A model generated the notes under the pieces. The model was given only the letters and a program-made list of their open reading frames with translations. It was not told the DNA's origin and did no database searches. Made by a program: the position numbers and the translations under genes. From assembly GCA_002478745.1 (NCBI GenBank), contig DLQI01000152.1, positions 34,736 to 58,102 on the forward strand: a stretch of DNA of 23,367 nucleotides. The letters are read 5' to 3'. Of the stretch, positions 15,786 through 23,367 are shown in pieces. How positions within the stretch are numbered: the first letter of the stretch is position 1; the number at the start of each line of letters is the position of its first letter. Origin of the DNA: Rhodobacteraceae bacterium UBA7436 (GTDB lineage: Bacteria; Pseudomonadota; Alphaproteobacteria; Rhodobacterales; Rhodobacteraceae).

Positions 15786-17198
15786 ATGTTAAATTCATTG
15801 ACGAATGAAGTCGAAACCACATTGAAATCGCTACTCCCTGCGGATCGTTTCCGTGACACGGATGATCAATATACTAAGGAACCTCGGGGTCGATATAGCG
15901 GTCAGAAAAGCCTAGTTGCTTTGCCAAGGTCGACCGCTGAGGTCAGTGCGTTGGTGACGGCCTGTGCTCAGGCACGTGTCGGGATTGTGCCCTTTGGTGG
16001 TGGTACTGGATTGGTGGGCGGTCAGGTCGCTGAAGATGGGCCTAAGTCTTTGATCTTAAGTCTGGAAAAGATGAATGCTGTGCGCGAAGTGTATGCAGAA
16101 GAGAACGTGCTGATTGCTGAAGCGGGTGTTATTTTGGCGGATGTTCAGACGGCGGCGGATAAGAAGAATCGGTTATTTCCATTGTCATTGGCGGCCGAAG
16201 GATCGGCGCGAATTGGCGGAAATCTAGCGACCAATGCTGGCGGCACATCTGTTCTAAGATACGGAAATACAAGGGATTTATGCCTGGGTCTTGAAGCCGT
16301 GATGCCATCGGGTAAAATTCTGAATGGCCTAAGTCGCCTGCGTAAAAACAACACCGGATATGATCTGCGGCACTTGTTGATTGGCTCTGAGGGAACGTTG
16401 GGGATCATCACCGCAGCGGCGCTGAAACTGTCGCCAAAGCCTGCGAAAATTGGCACTGCAATGTTGGTGGTCGAAAGCCCGAAAGCAGCGCTTTCGTTGT
16501 TGTCTTTGGCGCGTGATCAGCTGGGCGAAATGGTCAGTGGTTTTGAATTGATGCATAAGCAAGGCATTGATTTCCTTACGCAATACATGCCTGACGTCCG
16601 TCAACCGTTTGACGCGGCACCTGAGTGGACTGTGTTGATCGAGGTCGGATTTCCTGCGGCGATGGATCCGCAATCTGCGCTGGAGACGTTGTTTGAGGAA
16701 GGCATGGAAGCCGGATTGGTCAGTGACGGCGTGATCGCCCAATCACAGGCGCAGTCAGACGCGTTTTGGACGGTGCGTGAAAGCATTCCAGAGGCCAATC
16801 GCCGTGTCGGTTCCATCTCGTCCCATGACATATCTGTGCCCCTAGGTGCCCTTGCAGGGTTTATCGAGGAAGCTAATCAACGAATTGAAAAGATTGGCGA
16901 TTTCCGGGTAAACTGCTTTGGTCACGTGGGTGATGGAAACCTTCATTATAATGTTTTCCCCCAAGAAGGACGCACACGCGCAGACCATCAAAATGAGCGT
17001 GAAGAGATTAAACGCACAGTGCATGATCTTACCCACGAATTGGGTGGATCGGTTAGTGCTGAACACGGGGTTGGCCGTCTAAAGGTGGATGATTTGGAGC
17101 GTTACGGCGATCCAACCAAACTGACAGCGATGCGTGCGATCAAGACTGCATTGGACCCGTTTGGGATCATGAATCCGGGCGCTGTTCTGAGGACTTAA
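15786..17198 (+). CDS. FAD-linked oxidase, D-2-hydroxyglutarate dehydrogenase-like
   Basis: A flavoprotein of the VAO/PCMH fold oxidising a D-2-hydroxy acid. PFGGGTGLVGG at 69-79 binds the FAD diphosphate, and NAGGTSVLRYGNTRDL and GSEGTLGIIT lie further along the FAD domain. The C-terminal substrate domain has GHVGDGNLH at 379-387 and EHGVGRLK at 426-433, which supply metal and substrate ligands in D-2-hydroxyglutarate dehydrogenases. The order and the 470-residue length favour D-2-hydroxyglutarate or D-lactate dehydrogenase over GlcD of glycolate oxidase, since no glcE/glcF genes follow. A GGAG ribosome binding site precedes the ATG, which is 21 bases after the GNAT gene. Confidence 0.88.
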   Translation: MLNSLTNEVETTLKSLLPADRFRDTDDQYTKEPRGRYSGQKSLVALPRSTAEVSALVTACAQARVGIVPFGGGTGLVGGQVAEDGPKSLILSLEKMNAVREVYAEENVLIAEAGVILADVQTAADKKNRLFPLSLAAEGSARIGGNLATNAGGTSVLRYGNTRDLCLGLEAVMPSGKILNGLSRLRKNNTGYDLRHLLIGSEGTLGIITAAALKLSPKPAKIGTAMLVVESPKAALSLLSLARDQLGEMVSGFELMHKQGIDFLTQYMPDVRQPFDAAPEWTVLIEVGFPAAMDPQSALETLFEEGMEAGLVSDGVIAQSQAQSDAFWTVRESIPEANRRVGSISSHDISVPLGALAGFIEEANQRIEKIGDFRVNCFGHVGDGNLHYNVFPQEGRTRADHQNEREEIKRTVHDLTHELGGSVSAEHGVGRLKVDDLERYGDPTKLTAMRAIKTALDPFGIMNPGAVLRT

Positions 17199-17260
17199 GT
17201 ACGCTGTGTTAAAGGTGGCGTTAGCAGGTTCTTGGCTTTGGTTCGCCCAACACTGCAGGT

Positions 17261-17432
17261 GGAAACTGTGCAGAACACCCCCTGAACTGTACAGTTTCAG
17301 ATTGAGAATTCGGGGTCTTCAGGCCTGTTTTTAACAAACTGCACATTTAACGGCGTAAACTGTACAATTGCCCCAAATCTTAACCAAAGATGACCGAATC
17401 TGGTTAACACGCACCAGAAAAACTGCAGACAA
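17261..17432. promoter_or_regulatory. Helically phased array of five AAACTGTACA-like motifs
   Basis: Direct repeats of RAACTGYRCA start at 17263 (AAACTGTGCA), 17284 (GAACTGTACA), 17336 (AAACTGCACA), 17357 (AAACTGTACA) and, weaker, 17420 (AAACTGCAGA). Steps between them are 21, 52, 21 and 63 bp, close to 2, 5, 2 and 6 helical turns, so all face the same side of the DNA. The second copy is a full palindrome, AACTGTACAGTT (17285-17296). This looks like an operator array for a multimeric regulator. It sits between two convergent gene ends, where an operator is not expected. Regulator unknown. Confidence 0.55.
17313..17332 (+). terminator. Weak candidate terminator after the FAD oxidase
   Basis: GGGTC and GGCCT can form a 5-bp stem with two G-U pairs and a TTCA loop, followed by G and TTTTT. 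The T-run is good but the stem is short. It lies about 115 bases after the stop codon at 17198 and inside the phased motif array. Confidence 0.3.
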
Positions 17433-17434
17433 TT

Positions 17435-18358
17435 TTAGTTAACTGGCGTCCAGATACCATTGCGCCATTTCAGGGGAGTGGTCGAAATTGGGGCCGCAAA
17501 TTCGTTTATGGTTGGGTCCACAAGAGTAAGTAGGTTTTCAACCGCACCCTCAACATCGCCATCAACAAACAACACCAGATCTGGCGCGGCGACCATGGCC
17601 ACGATGCTGCCCAGCCCAACGCTCACGCCCTGCCAGAAACTGTGGTTCAACATGAAGCTGGTTTCGAAATCGCCATCAAGGGACAGGATGTACAAACCAT
17701 CACCCCCCTCAATTTTCAAATTCCATGCGCGGCTTTGTTGATTTTGCAATGCGATGGCTTTGAGGTCTGCCGCATTGAGTTCAAGTTGGGCAAGTTCATC
17801 AACGGTCACGAATTGAATAATCTGTTCGTTGTCTTGGACAAAGAACAGCGACATGTCCGCCGCGAAGGGCAGGGTGACGGGCAGGCTTTGGGCTTCTTCT
17901 TGGTCCTCGTCGCCAAACCGCTTGGTCCCAAACCCCTTTGGATGGAATTCGTCAGAGGCGTCGTCTTCGAACGGTTCGCTGCCAAACCCAGTGGGTCGAA
18001 TAACGGGATAGATCTTGGTAAGGTCAAGCGCGGCTTCGGGGGCGACGGATTGAGAGACTTCAATGGTGAAGTTTATAAACTTCCCAAGCGCTTGTTGCCG
18101 TGCGGTGTCGCTTGCTGCCTCTTGCATCGTTTTGTGAATGGTATCGGGCAAACTGATTTGCATCGGTCCATCGTTTATCCGAAAGCTGATATAACGTTGT
18201 TCCAAGTCCACGTTGGTTGATGTCACCCGCGGATCGTCAAGGAATTTTCCGTGCATCAGATTTAGCGTGTCATCCAGCGTTTTTGGGCGCGCTATCTCGG
18301 CCTGCGCCGTGAGGGCGAAAGCAAGTGTTAAAAGTGTGGCTATTAACAGCCGCTGCAT
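17435..18358 (-). CDS. Exported DUF1444-like protein
   Basis: Function unknown. Residues 1-20 are a signal peptide ending AQA before EIA, with no lipobox, so the product is probably periplasmic. The segment from about 168 to 282 (MSLFFVQDNEQIIQFVTVDEL... to VENLLTLVD) follows the pattern of the DUF1444/YtpQ family: a beta strand, a helix with ADLKAIALQN, a strand pair around GLYILSLDGDFETSFML, and APDLVLFVD. An acidic linker contains two similar units, TGFGSEPFEDD (123-133) and KGFGTKRFGDED (141-152). The ATG directly abuts the apt stop (TAAATG), so it is co-translated with a purine salvage enzyme. The family assignment comes from pattern recall. Confidence 0.75.
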   Translation of the reverse strand: MQRLLIATLLTLAFALTAQAEIARPKTLDDTLNLMHGKFLDDPRVTSTNVDLEQRYISFRINDGPMQISLPDTIHKTMQEAASDTARQQALGKFINFTIEVSQSVAPEAALDLTKIYPVIRPTGFGSEPFEDDASDEFHPKGFGTKRFGDEDQEEAQSLPVTLPFAADMSLFFVQDNEQIIQFVTVDELAQLELNAADLKAIALQNQQSRAWNLKIEGGDGLYILSLDGDFETSFMLNHSFWQGVSVGLGSIVAMVAAPDLVLFVDGDVEGAVENLLTLVDPTINEFAAPISTTPLKWRNGIWTPVN

Positions 18359-18889
18359 TTATTCGCCTTCGAACTCGCAAAGAACGCTGACATCCATGCC
18401 CATGGTCTCCAGCTTTTTGCGGCCACCGAGTGCTGGTAGATCGATGATAAAGGCACAAGACACGATTTCCCCGCCCAAACGTTCGATCAGTTTGATGCTG
18501 GCCTCAGCCGTGCCACCTGTTGCCAACAGGTCATCCACCACTAGGATTTTTTCACCCGGTTGGATCGCATCGTCGTGCAATTCCATGACGGCTTCACCAT
18601 ATTCGAGTGTGTAGGCTTGGGAAATTGTCTTGCCCGGCAGTTTTCCTTGTTTGCGAATTGGGACGAATCCAACAGACAGTTGGTGTGCGATGGCACCGCC
18701 AAGGATGAAGCCCCGTGCTTCTAGCCCGACGACTTTGTCGATCTGGATACCAACGTAGGGGTGCAGCATTTGGTCAATCGCCAAACGAAACCCGCGTGGG
18801 TCTGCGAACAGGGTGGTCACATCACGAAACATGATCCCCTTGTGTGGGAAATCAGGGATTGTGCGAATGTAATCTTGGACTTGTTTCAT
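18359..18889 (-). CDS. apt: Adenine phosphoribosyltransferase
   Basis: Converts adenine and PRPP into AMP in the cytoplasm. The PRPP-binding loop is VVDDLLATGGTA at 117-128, and GLEARGFILGGAIA (55-68) and VPIRKQGKLPG (76-86) are characteristic of Apt. The 176-residue length is usual. It lies 46 bases after mtnP on the same strand, so adenine freed by MtnP can be salvaged directly. A GGAAA ribosome binding site precedes the ATG. Confidence 0.96.
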   Translation of the reverse strand: MKQVQDYIRTIPDFPHKGIMFRDVTTLFADPRGFRLAIDQMLHPYVGIQIDKVVGLEARGFILGGAIAHQLSVGFVPIRKQGKLPGKTISQAYTLEYGEAVMELHDDAIQPGEKILVVDDLLATGGTAEASIKLIERLGGEIVSCAFIIDLPALGGRKKLETMGMDVSVLCEFEGE

Positions 18890-18935
18890 GTGTTTTCCAT
18901 TTGGTAATTTTGGGCCGTACTAAGTTGGGGTCGTA

Positions 18936-19820
18936 TTAAAGCAGACGTCCAGCAACTGCATCAAGTTTCGCCATCACTGCGGGATCCCGCGCTTCGGGCG
19001 CTGTGAGGATGGCAAATTCAAGTGCGCGGTCACAGCCGTGTTCGCAAGGCGCGCGGTCTGCACCCAACAAAACAGGCAGGCGTTTCACAAGGTCGCGCCC
19101 TTTGTCGGCGTTGCCCATTAAGGTTTGGATAATCTGCGTCACGTCGACTTCGCCGTGATCTGGGTGCCAGCTGTCATAGTCAGTGATCATCGCGACGGAG
19201 GCATAGCAAAGTTCGGCTTCGCGGGCCAGTTTTGCTTCGGGCATGTTGGTCATGCCGATCACATCCGCGCCCCAGCTTTCGCGGTACATTTTGGATTCGG
19301 CCAATGTAGAGAACTGTGGCCCCTCCATCGCAAGGTAGGTGCCGCCGCGGTGTGTGTTGATCCCAGCGGCGCGTGCTGCGGTTTCGCAGGCGTCTGACAG
19401 GCGCGGGCAGGTTGGATGTGCGACTGAAACGTGGGCCACGCAGCCTGTGCCGAAGAATGATTTTTCACGGGCAAAGGTGCGGTCGATGAACTGGTCGACG
19501 ATGACGAAATCGCCGGGTGCCATTTCTTCGCGAAAACTACCGCAAGCAGAGACAGAGATCACGTCCGTCACCCCGATCCGTTTCAGCGCGTCGATGTTGG
19601 CGCGGTAGGGAACGGTGGTGGGCGAATGGATGTGTCCGCGTCCGTGGCGGGGCAGGAACGCCATGTCGACACCCTCTAGCGTACCGGTCAGAATTTGATC
19701 AGACGGCGCGCCCCAAGGGGTGTCCACGGCGATCCATTCGGGGTTTTGCAATCCGTCGATATCATAGATGCCAGAGCCGCCGATGACGGCGATTTTCGTT
19801 TTGAGAGCGGCGTTGGTCAT
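18936..19820 (-). CDS. mtnP: S-methyl-5'-thioadenosine phosphorylase
   Basis: Phosphorolyses methylthioadenosine, a by-product of polyamine and homoserine-lactone synthesis, to adenine and methylthioribose-1-phosphate. Family motifs are all visible: GGSGIYD at 14-20, PRHGRGHIHSPTTVPYRAN at 57-75 (phosphate and base binding), MEGPQFST at 165-172 and IGMTNMPEA at 188-196, with D214 and D216 in TDYDSWH. The MTN-type SACGSFRE is also present. The 294-residue length is normal. The start at 19820 has AGGA seven bases upstream. It leads an operon with apt and the DUF1444-like gene. Confidence 0.96.
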   Translation of the reverse strand: MTNAALKTKIAVIGGSGIYDIDGLQNPEWIAVDTPWGAPSDQILTGTLEGVDMAFLPRHGRGHIHSPTTVPYRANIDALKRIGVTDVISVSACGSFREEMAPGDFVIVDQFIDRTFAREKSFFGTGCVAHVSVAHPTCPRLSDACETAARAAGINTHRGGTYLAMEGPQFSTLAESKMYRESWGADVIGMTNMPEAKLAREAELCYASVAMITDYDSWHPDHGEVDVTQIIQTLMGNADKGRDLVKRLPVLLGADRAPCEHGCDRALEFAILTAPEARDPAVMAKLDAVAGRLL

Positions 19821-19925
19821 TGGGGAATCCTTGAAACTGCGGTTGAGGGGATTTTACGCATTTGAGGCTGAAATAAAACCGCCATTGCGGCTTTGTGATC
19901 GCATCGCAGCGGATTTGTGCGAGGG

Positions 19926-19954
19926 TTGAAAAGTGACGTGACGGTACAGATCAT
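19926..19954 (+). promoter_or_regulatory. Candidate promoter for the crotonase gene
   Basis: TTGAAA (19926-19931) and GATCAT (19949-19954) are separated by 17 bases and match the sigma-70 consensus at 5 and 4 of 6 positions. This implies a leader of about 65 bases to the ATG at 20025. The spacer contains GTGACGTGACG, a short direct repeat that could bind a regulator. Confidence 0.35.
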
Positions 19955-20024
19955 TTCCTGTGTTGCTGTGTTTTGCAGAAAGTGGTCGGTAATGGTGAAA
20001 TGTATTTTGTTAGAGGGCGCGATT

Positions 20025-20831
20025 ATGGCTGCAACAATTGATATCTCCCGTTTTTCCAACCTTGCGATTGAGGCCCATGATGATGGGGTTTGGGTTGTAA
20101 CGCTGAACCGCCCTTCAAAACGCAATGCATTAAATGAAGCGACTGTGGACGAGATGGTCGAGTTCTTTTCGCTGGCACCGCGTGCTGGTGTGCGCGCCGT
20201 TGTATTGGCGGGGGCTGGCGATCATTTTTGCGCGGGTCTGGATTTGGTGGAGCACCATGACGAAGACCGCAGCCCCGCTGATTTTATGCACGTCTGCCTG
20301 CGCTGGCACGAGGCGTTCAACAAGATGGAATATGGCGGCGTGCCCGTTATCGCGGCACTGCAAGGCGCTGTTGTGGGCGGGGGGCTGGAGTTGGCCAGCT
20401 CGGCCCATATCCGCGTGATGGATCAAACCGCGTATTTTGCATTGCCAGAGGGACAGCGCGGGCTGTTCACAGGGGGCGGTGCCACGATCCGCGTCACGGA
20501 TTTGGTGGGTAAGGCACGGATGATCGACATGATGCTGACGGGGCGGGTGTATCAGGGGCAAGAAGCGGTGGATCTGGGCCTGGCGCAATATATCGTTGAG
20601 GGGTCCAGCCTTGAGACCGCGATGGAACTGGCGCGCAAAGCAGCACAAAACCTACCCCTGTCAAACTTTGCCATCTGCTCAGCGGTCAGCCACATCCAAA
20701 ACATGTCTGCGATGGACGGTGCCTATGCAGAGGCGGTGGTCGCAGGGGTGGTGAACACGCAGCCAGACGCGCGCGAACGCCTTGCCGCCTTCGCAGATAA
20801 AAGCGCAGCGCGGGTGCGTCCGAACGCGTGA
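20025..20831 (+). CDS. Crotonase / enoyl-CoA hydratase family protein
   Basis: Belongs to the crotonase fold, which stabilises an enolate of an acyl-CoA. The oxyanion-hole segments are HFCAGLDL at 68-74 and GAVVGGGLELASS at 114-126. Both acidic residues used by true enoyl-CoA hydratases are present, E122 and E142 (PEGQRG), so hydratase chemistry is feasible. The substrate is not evident: no other beta-oxidation gene lies nearby. The start at 20025 (MAATIDISRF, 268 residues) has GAGGG seven bases upstream; the frame is open back to 19917 but overlaps the putative promoter. It is divergent from mtnP and converges on the next gene with six bases between stop codons. Confidence 0.9.
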   Translation: MAATIDISRFSNLAIEAHDDGVWVVTLNRPSKRNALNEATVDEMVEFFSLAPRAGVRAVVLAGAGDHFCAGLDLVEHHDEDRSPADFMHVCLRWHEAFNKMEYGGVPVIAALQGAVVGGGLELASSAHIRVMDQTAYFALPEGQRGLFTGGGATIRVTDLVGKARMIDMMLTGRVYQGQEAVDLGLAQYIVEGSSLETAMELARKAAQNLPLSNFAICSAVSHIQNMSAMDGAYAEAVVAGVVNTQPDARERLAAFADKSAARVRPNA

Positions 20832-20837
20832 GCGGGA

Positions 20838-22241
20838 TCAGTCGCGGCGAATGACACCTGTGATCGCAGCGGCACCTAGGGCGGTTACGATCCAGCCGAC
20901 GATGGTGAAGACCCAGCTGAGCCACCACATGTGATAACCCGCCGCACCGCGTGTGGTGGAGGGGGCCCAAGCATCCGTTTGGCCGATGTTGATGATCGGG
21001 ATGACAAGGTCGGTTGCATAGGCAATAGCCTGAAAGGTTTCCCAGTCGCGGCCCGCTTGGGTTTTCGCAGACCATTCTTCGGCTGCGTTTTCTTTGTGTG
21101 AAAGGGCTTTCCAATCGTCAGAGACTTGGATGACAGCGGAGTTTGGGGCGAAGCCGCCAAAGGTCCATGCCATGTGGGACGGAATGGCGGCGAGACCGAT
21201 CAATAGGAATAAAAATCGCAGACTGCGAAAGGGTTGGTGACCGTATCCGGTTAGGGTCCCCATTAGTTTGTCTACGAACAGCCAATGCGCAGCGGCTAAT
21301 GATTTGGTCGCAAGGTGAGATACTGTAATGTTTTTTGTCGTTTCACTGAGTTTTCTTAGGTTTTTGCGATAGCTTTTCAGCAGCAAAGCGTCGCGTTTTT
21401 CCAAAACCTGACGCGCATCGTTGTCGTGTCCCATGTCGCGTAGGATTTTAGCGAGCTGGGTGTAGGGCTGGGGTGTGAATGTTCCATTCCAATTAGAGAC
21501 GTTGTGTAGCCAAGCTAGCCTTGATTTAGCGTCTAACGGCCCGCCGATGATCGTATCATATGTCAAGCCTTCAAGATCGACCCGCCAACCACTTGGCCAA
21601 CTACCTTCATCGTCACACAAAACGGATGTATGGGCATTGGCGAAGTTCAATGTGCCTTTGGTAACAGTAACGCCGCGCCAGACTAACCCGCCATTTATTT
21701 TCGCGCTTTGTGCGTTAAACGCGTGGCCGTTCTTGACTTCAAATGTCGCCTTTTCACAGGCCAGTTGCCCACCGATTGTTGCGCTGTTCAGGTCGATTGT
21801 CGCCTGTGTGGTGATGTTTCGCAGAAAGACAGATCCCGTGACTTTCATTGTTTGGCCGAACAGGTCTTGTAGGTCACTGCCATTCAGCACGAGTTGTTTG
21901 CATTCGGATTGTTCGCAGTCGATGTGTTCCTCAAATCGGCTGTTTTGCATTCGAATAGCGCCGCGTGTAGTGTTGAGTTTGAGGTCAAGTGTTCCGGTGA
22001 CGTGTGCTCCTTTGACCCAAACGCCGATGTCGTCGACTTTGCAGTCATCACACCCGCCTAGGATCAGATAGCGCAATACATCGGCGTGGATATGGCGGCT
22101 GGGGGCGGGTGTGCCTTCGGGGGGCAATTCGCCGTCGCTCAAACCGTAAGGTTCACCCTTTTGACAGGCCTCTATCAACTGCTCTTCGGCGGGTGTCAGT
22201 TCCCGCGCCTGCAACTCTGCCCACGTCCGAATATGTGCCAT
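20838..22241 (-). CDS. Uncharacterised membrane protein with a beta-solenoid-like N-terminal half
   Basis: 467 residues, function unknown. Residues 75-215 consist of loosely repeated beta-strand units (GTLDLKL, GAIRMQNSRF, GSVFLRN, ATIDLNSATIGGQLACEKATF, AKINGGLVWRGV, GTLNFANAHT), like the right-handed helices of pentapeptide-type proteins. A helical segment follows, QPYTQLAKILRDMGHDNDARQVLEKRDALL (259-288), which recurs in large actinobacterial and proteobacterial membrane proteins often labelled membrane-associated oxidoreductase without evidence. The C-terminus has hydrophobic spans at about 340-362 and 437-463, and a semi-hydrophobic stretch at 403-420 before GQTDAWAPST. Cysteine pairs are present (C64/C67, C109/C114). 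ATG at 22241 is preferred over the GTG immediately before it. The gene is monocistronic here. Confidence 0.75.
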   Translation of the reverse strand: MAHIRTWAELQARELTPAEEQLIEACQKGEPYGLSDGELPPEGTPAPSRHIHADVLRYLILGGCDDCKVDDIGVWVKGAHVTGTLDLKLNTTRGAIRMQNSRFEEHIDCEQSECKQLVLNGSDLQDLFGQTMKVTGSVFLRNITTQATIDLNSATIGGQLACEKATFEVKNGHAFNAQSAKINGGLVWRGVTVTKGTLNFANAHTSVLCDDEGSWPSGWRVDLEGLTYDTIIGGPLDAKSRLAWLHNVSNWNGTFTPQPYTQLAKILRDMGHDNDARQVLEKRDALLLKSYRKNLRKLSETTKNITVSHLATKSLAAAHWLFVDKLMGTLTGYGHQPFRSLRFLFLLIGLAAIPSHMAWTFGGFAPNSAVIQVSDDWKALSHKENAAEEWSAKTQAGRDWETFQAIAYATDLVIPIINIGQTDAWAPSTTRGAAGYHMWWLSWVFTIVGWIVTALGAAAITGVIRRD

Positions 22242-22426
22242 CACTCACCACTCCCACTCTCTCCCGCAATGGTAGCAATTTATCGTAAGAATGGAATAGC
22301 CAACCTGCAGTCATCACCCTGAAATCACGACCAAAACCGCCCCAAACCCCAGCAGGGTTCACAACAGCCATAAAACGGGGTAGTAGCCGCCCTAACAAAG
22401 ACACCCTTGTACTGACTGGAAATTAC

Positions 22427-23367
22427 ATGCGCGCGACATTGGCTGCATTTACGAAGAATATGGACGTAACTGATTTACGTTGGATGGACGAGGGTTTCAC
22501 CTTTGGTCGTTTGCGGATTGAATTGCTATCGGGTTTGACCGTTGCCTTGGCCCTTGTGCCTGAAGCGGTTGCATTTGCCTTCGTTGCGGGCGTGAACCCG
22601 CTGGTGGGTCTGTATGCTGCGTTTATCGTGGGTTTGATCACCGCATTGTTTGGCGGTCGCCCTGGTATGATTTCTGGTGCGACGGGCGCTTTGGCGGTTG
22701 TGATGGTGGCCTTGGTCGCGCAGCACGGCGTTGAATACTTGTTTGCCACCGTTGTTTTGATGGGTCTGTTGCAGATATTTGCAGGCGTCATGCAGTGGGG
22801 TAAGTTCATTCGTTTGGTCCCGCATCCTGTAATGTTGGGGTTTGTGAACGGCCTTGCGATCGTTATTTTCTTGGCTCAGATGACCCAATTCAAAGTGCCC
22901 GGTTCCGTTGTGAGCAACGGTCACGGCATGACGGGTGGCGAATGGTTGTCTGGTGGTCCGCTGTATATGATGCTGGGTCTTGTCATGGCGACGATGGCGA
23001 TCATCTGGGTTATGCCGCGCATCACCAAATTCATTCCTGCGCCTTTGGCTGGCATCGGTATCGTTGCGGCTGTGGTTATTGGTTTTGGCATGGACGTTCC
23101 GCGCGTAGGCGATTTGGCCTCCATCAGCGGTGGTCTTCCGACATGGCACATTCCGATGGTTCCGTTGAACTGGGCCACGATTGAAATTATCCTGCCCTAC
23201 GCTGTGATTTTGGCGGCGATTGGTTTGATTGAAAGCTTGCTGACCCTAAACTTGGTTGGTGACATGACGGGCAAACGTGGTGGCGCGAGCCAAGAATGCA
23301 TCGCCCAAGGCGTGTCCAACACGGTCACTGGTTTCTTCGGTGGTATGGGCGGTTGCGCGATGATCGG
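22427..23367 (+). CDS. SulP family anion transporter (3' end beyond the window)
   Basis: Membrane transporter of the SulP family, which carries sulfate, bicarbonate or related anions, often with sodium or protons. 313 residues are visible with many hydrophobic spans; the stretch ELLSGLTVALALVPEAVAFAFVAGVNPLVGLY at about 33-64 is the family signature region, and ISGATGALAVVMV at 81-93 follows it. The C-terminal STAS domain expected in most members would lie past the window edge. I start at 22427 with GGA six bases upstream; later methionines at 22460 and 22484 are also possible. The substrate cannot be assigned. The 185-base gap upstream, shared with the divergent solenoid gene, shows no strong promoter. 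Confidence 0.88.
   Translation, partial: MRATLAAFTKNMDVTDLRWMDEGFTFGRLRIELLSGLTVALALVPEAVAFAFVAGVNPLVGLYAAFIVGLITALFGGRPGMISGATGALAVVMVALVAQHGVEYLFATVVLMGLLQIFAGVMQWGKFIRLVPHPVMLGFVNGLAIVIFLAQMTQFKVPGSVVSNGHGMTGGEWLSGGPLYMMLGLVMATMAIIWVMPRITKFIPAPLAGIGIVAAVVIGFGMDVPRVGDLASISGGLPTWHIPMVPLNWATIEIILPYAVILAAIGLIESLLTLNLVGDMTGKRGGASQECIAQGVSNTVTGFFGGMGGCAMI

Noticed and set aside
15418..15792. A 124-codon frame overlapping the GNAT gene
   Set aside because: Same strand but shifted frame within a clear acetyltransferase; no independent support.
17331..17407. CtrA-type sites (TTAA-N7-TTAA) among the TTAA/TTAAC words of the gap after the FAD oxidase
   Set aside because: The TTAA words are present but none are separated by seven bases.
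17380..17407. TTAACCA/TGGTTAA inverted repeat as a terminator for the DUF1444-like gene
   Set aside because: A 7-bp AT-rich stem with a 14-base loop and no T-tract is too weak to call; it may also be part of the motif-array region.
21475..22071. A 198-codon open frame on the plus strand inside the solenoid membrane-protein gene
   Set aside because: It is antisense to a gene with recognisable protein features, has no ribosome binding site and its translation shows no domain pattern.
22242..22426. Promoter for the SulP gene (TTCACA, 17 bases, TAGTAG)
   Set aside because: The -35 resembles consensus but the -10 matches only 3 of 6 positions and lies in a GC-rich context; not strong enough to list.

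Overview
The window looks like chromosomal backbone DNA from an alphaproteobacterium of the Roseobacter group (Rhodobacteraceae) with moderate rather than high GC. This rests on the cox gene order (coxB, ctaB, small ORF, ctaG, coxC, with subunit I elsewhere), on the order SURF1, thrC, M16 peptidase, GNAT, and on recognisable rhodobacterial protein starts in TldD, ThrC and DprA. I saw no rRNA, tRNA, CRISPR array, insertion sequence or phage gene.

Layout. Positions 230-1048 (+) hold an exported lytic transglycosylase. It converges on scoAB (minus), a 3-oxoacid CoA-transferase pair. topA, dprA and tldD follow, all on the minus strand. From 8258 the plus strand carries the aa3-type cytochrome oxidase block: coxB, ctaB (heme O synthase), a 54-residue membrane protein, ctaG (copper chaperone) and coxC. 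A clear intrinsic terminator follows, then SURF1, thrC, an M16 processing-type peptidase, a GNAT acetyltransferase and a D-2-hydroxyglutarate-dehydrogenase-like flavoprotein, many with touching or overlapping ends. A minus-strand salvage operon comes next: mtnP (methylthioadenosine phosphorylase), apt (adenine phosphoribosyltransferase) and an exported DUF1444-like protein. A crotonase (+) is divergent from mtnP and convergent with a large membrane protein that has a beta-solenoid-like N-terminus (minus). The window ends inside a SulP-family anion transporter (+).

How genes work together. CtaB makes heme O, CtaG delivers copper and SURF1 assists oxidase assembly, so most assembly factors for the CoxB/CoxC enzyme are encoded together. 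MtnP releases adenine from methylthioadenosine and Apt converts it to AMP, a complete two-step salvage route.

Most notable observations: (1) dprA appears to have lost one C in a C-run near its 5' end, which separates a well-placed start and ribosome binding site from the rest of the gene; (2) five copies of an AAACTGTACA-like motif lie on one helical face, at 21, 52, 21 and 63 bp steps, in a gap between two convergent gene ends where no promoter is expected; (3) a 12-codon mini-ORF with a strong Shine-Dalgarno sequence lies just upstream of coxB. Most of the remaining content is ordinary housekeeping DNA.
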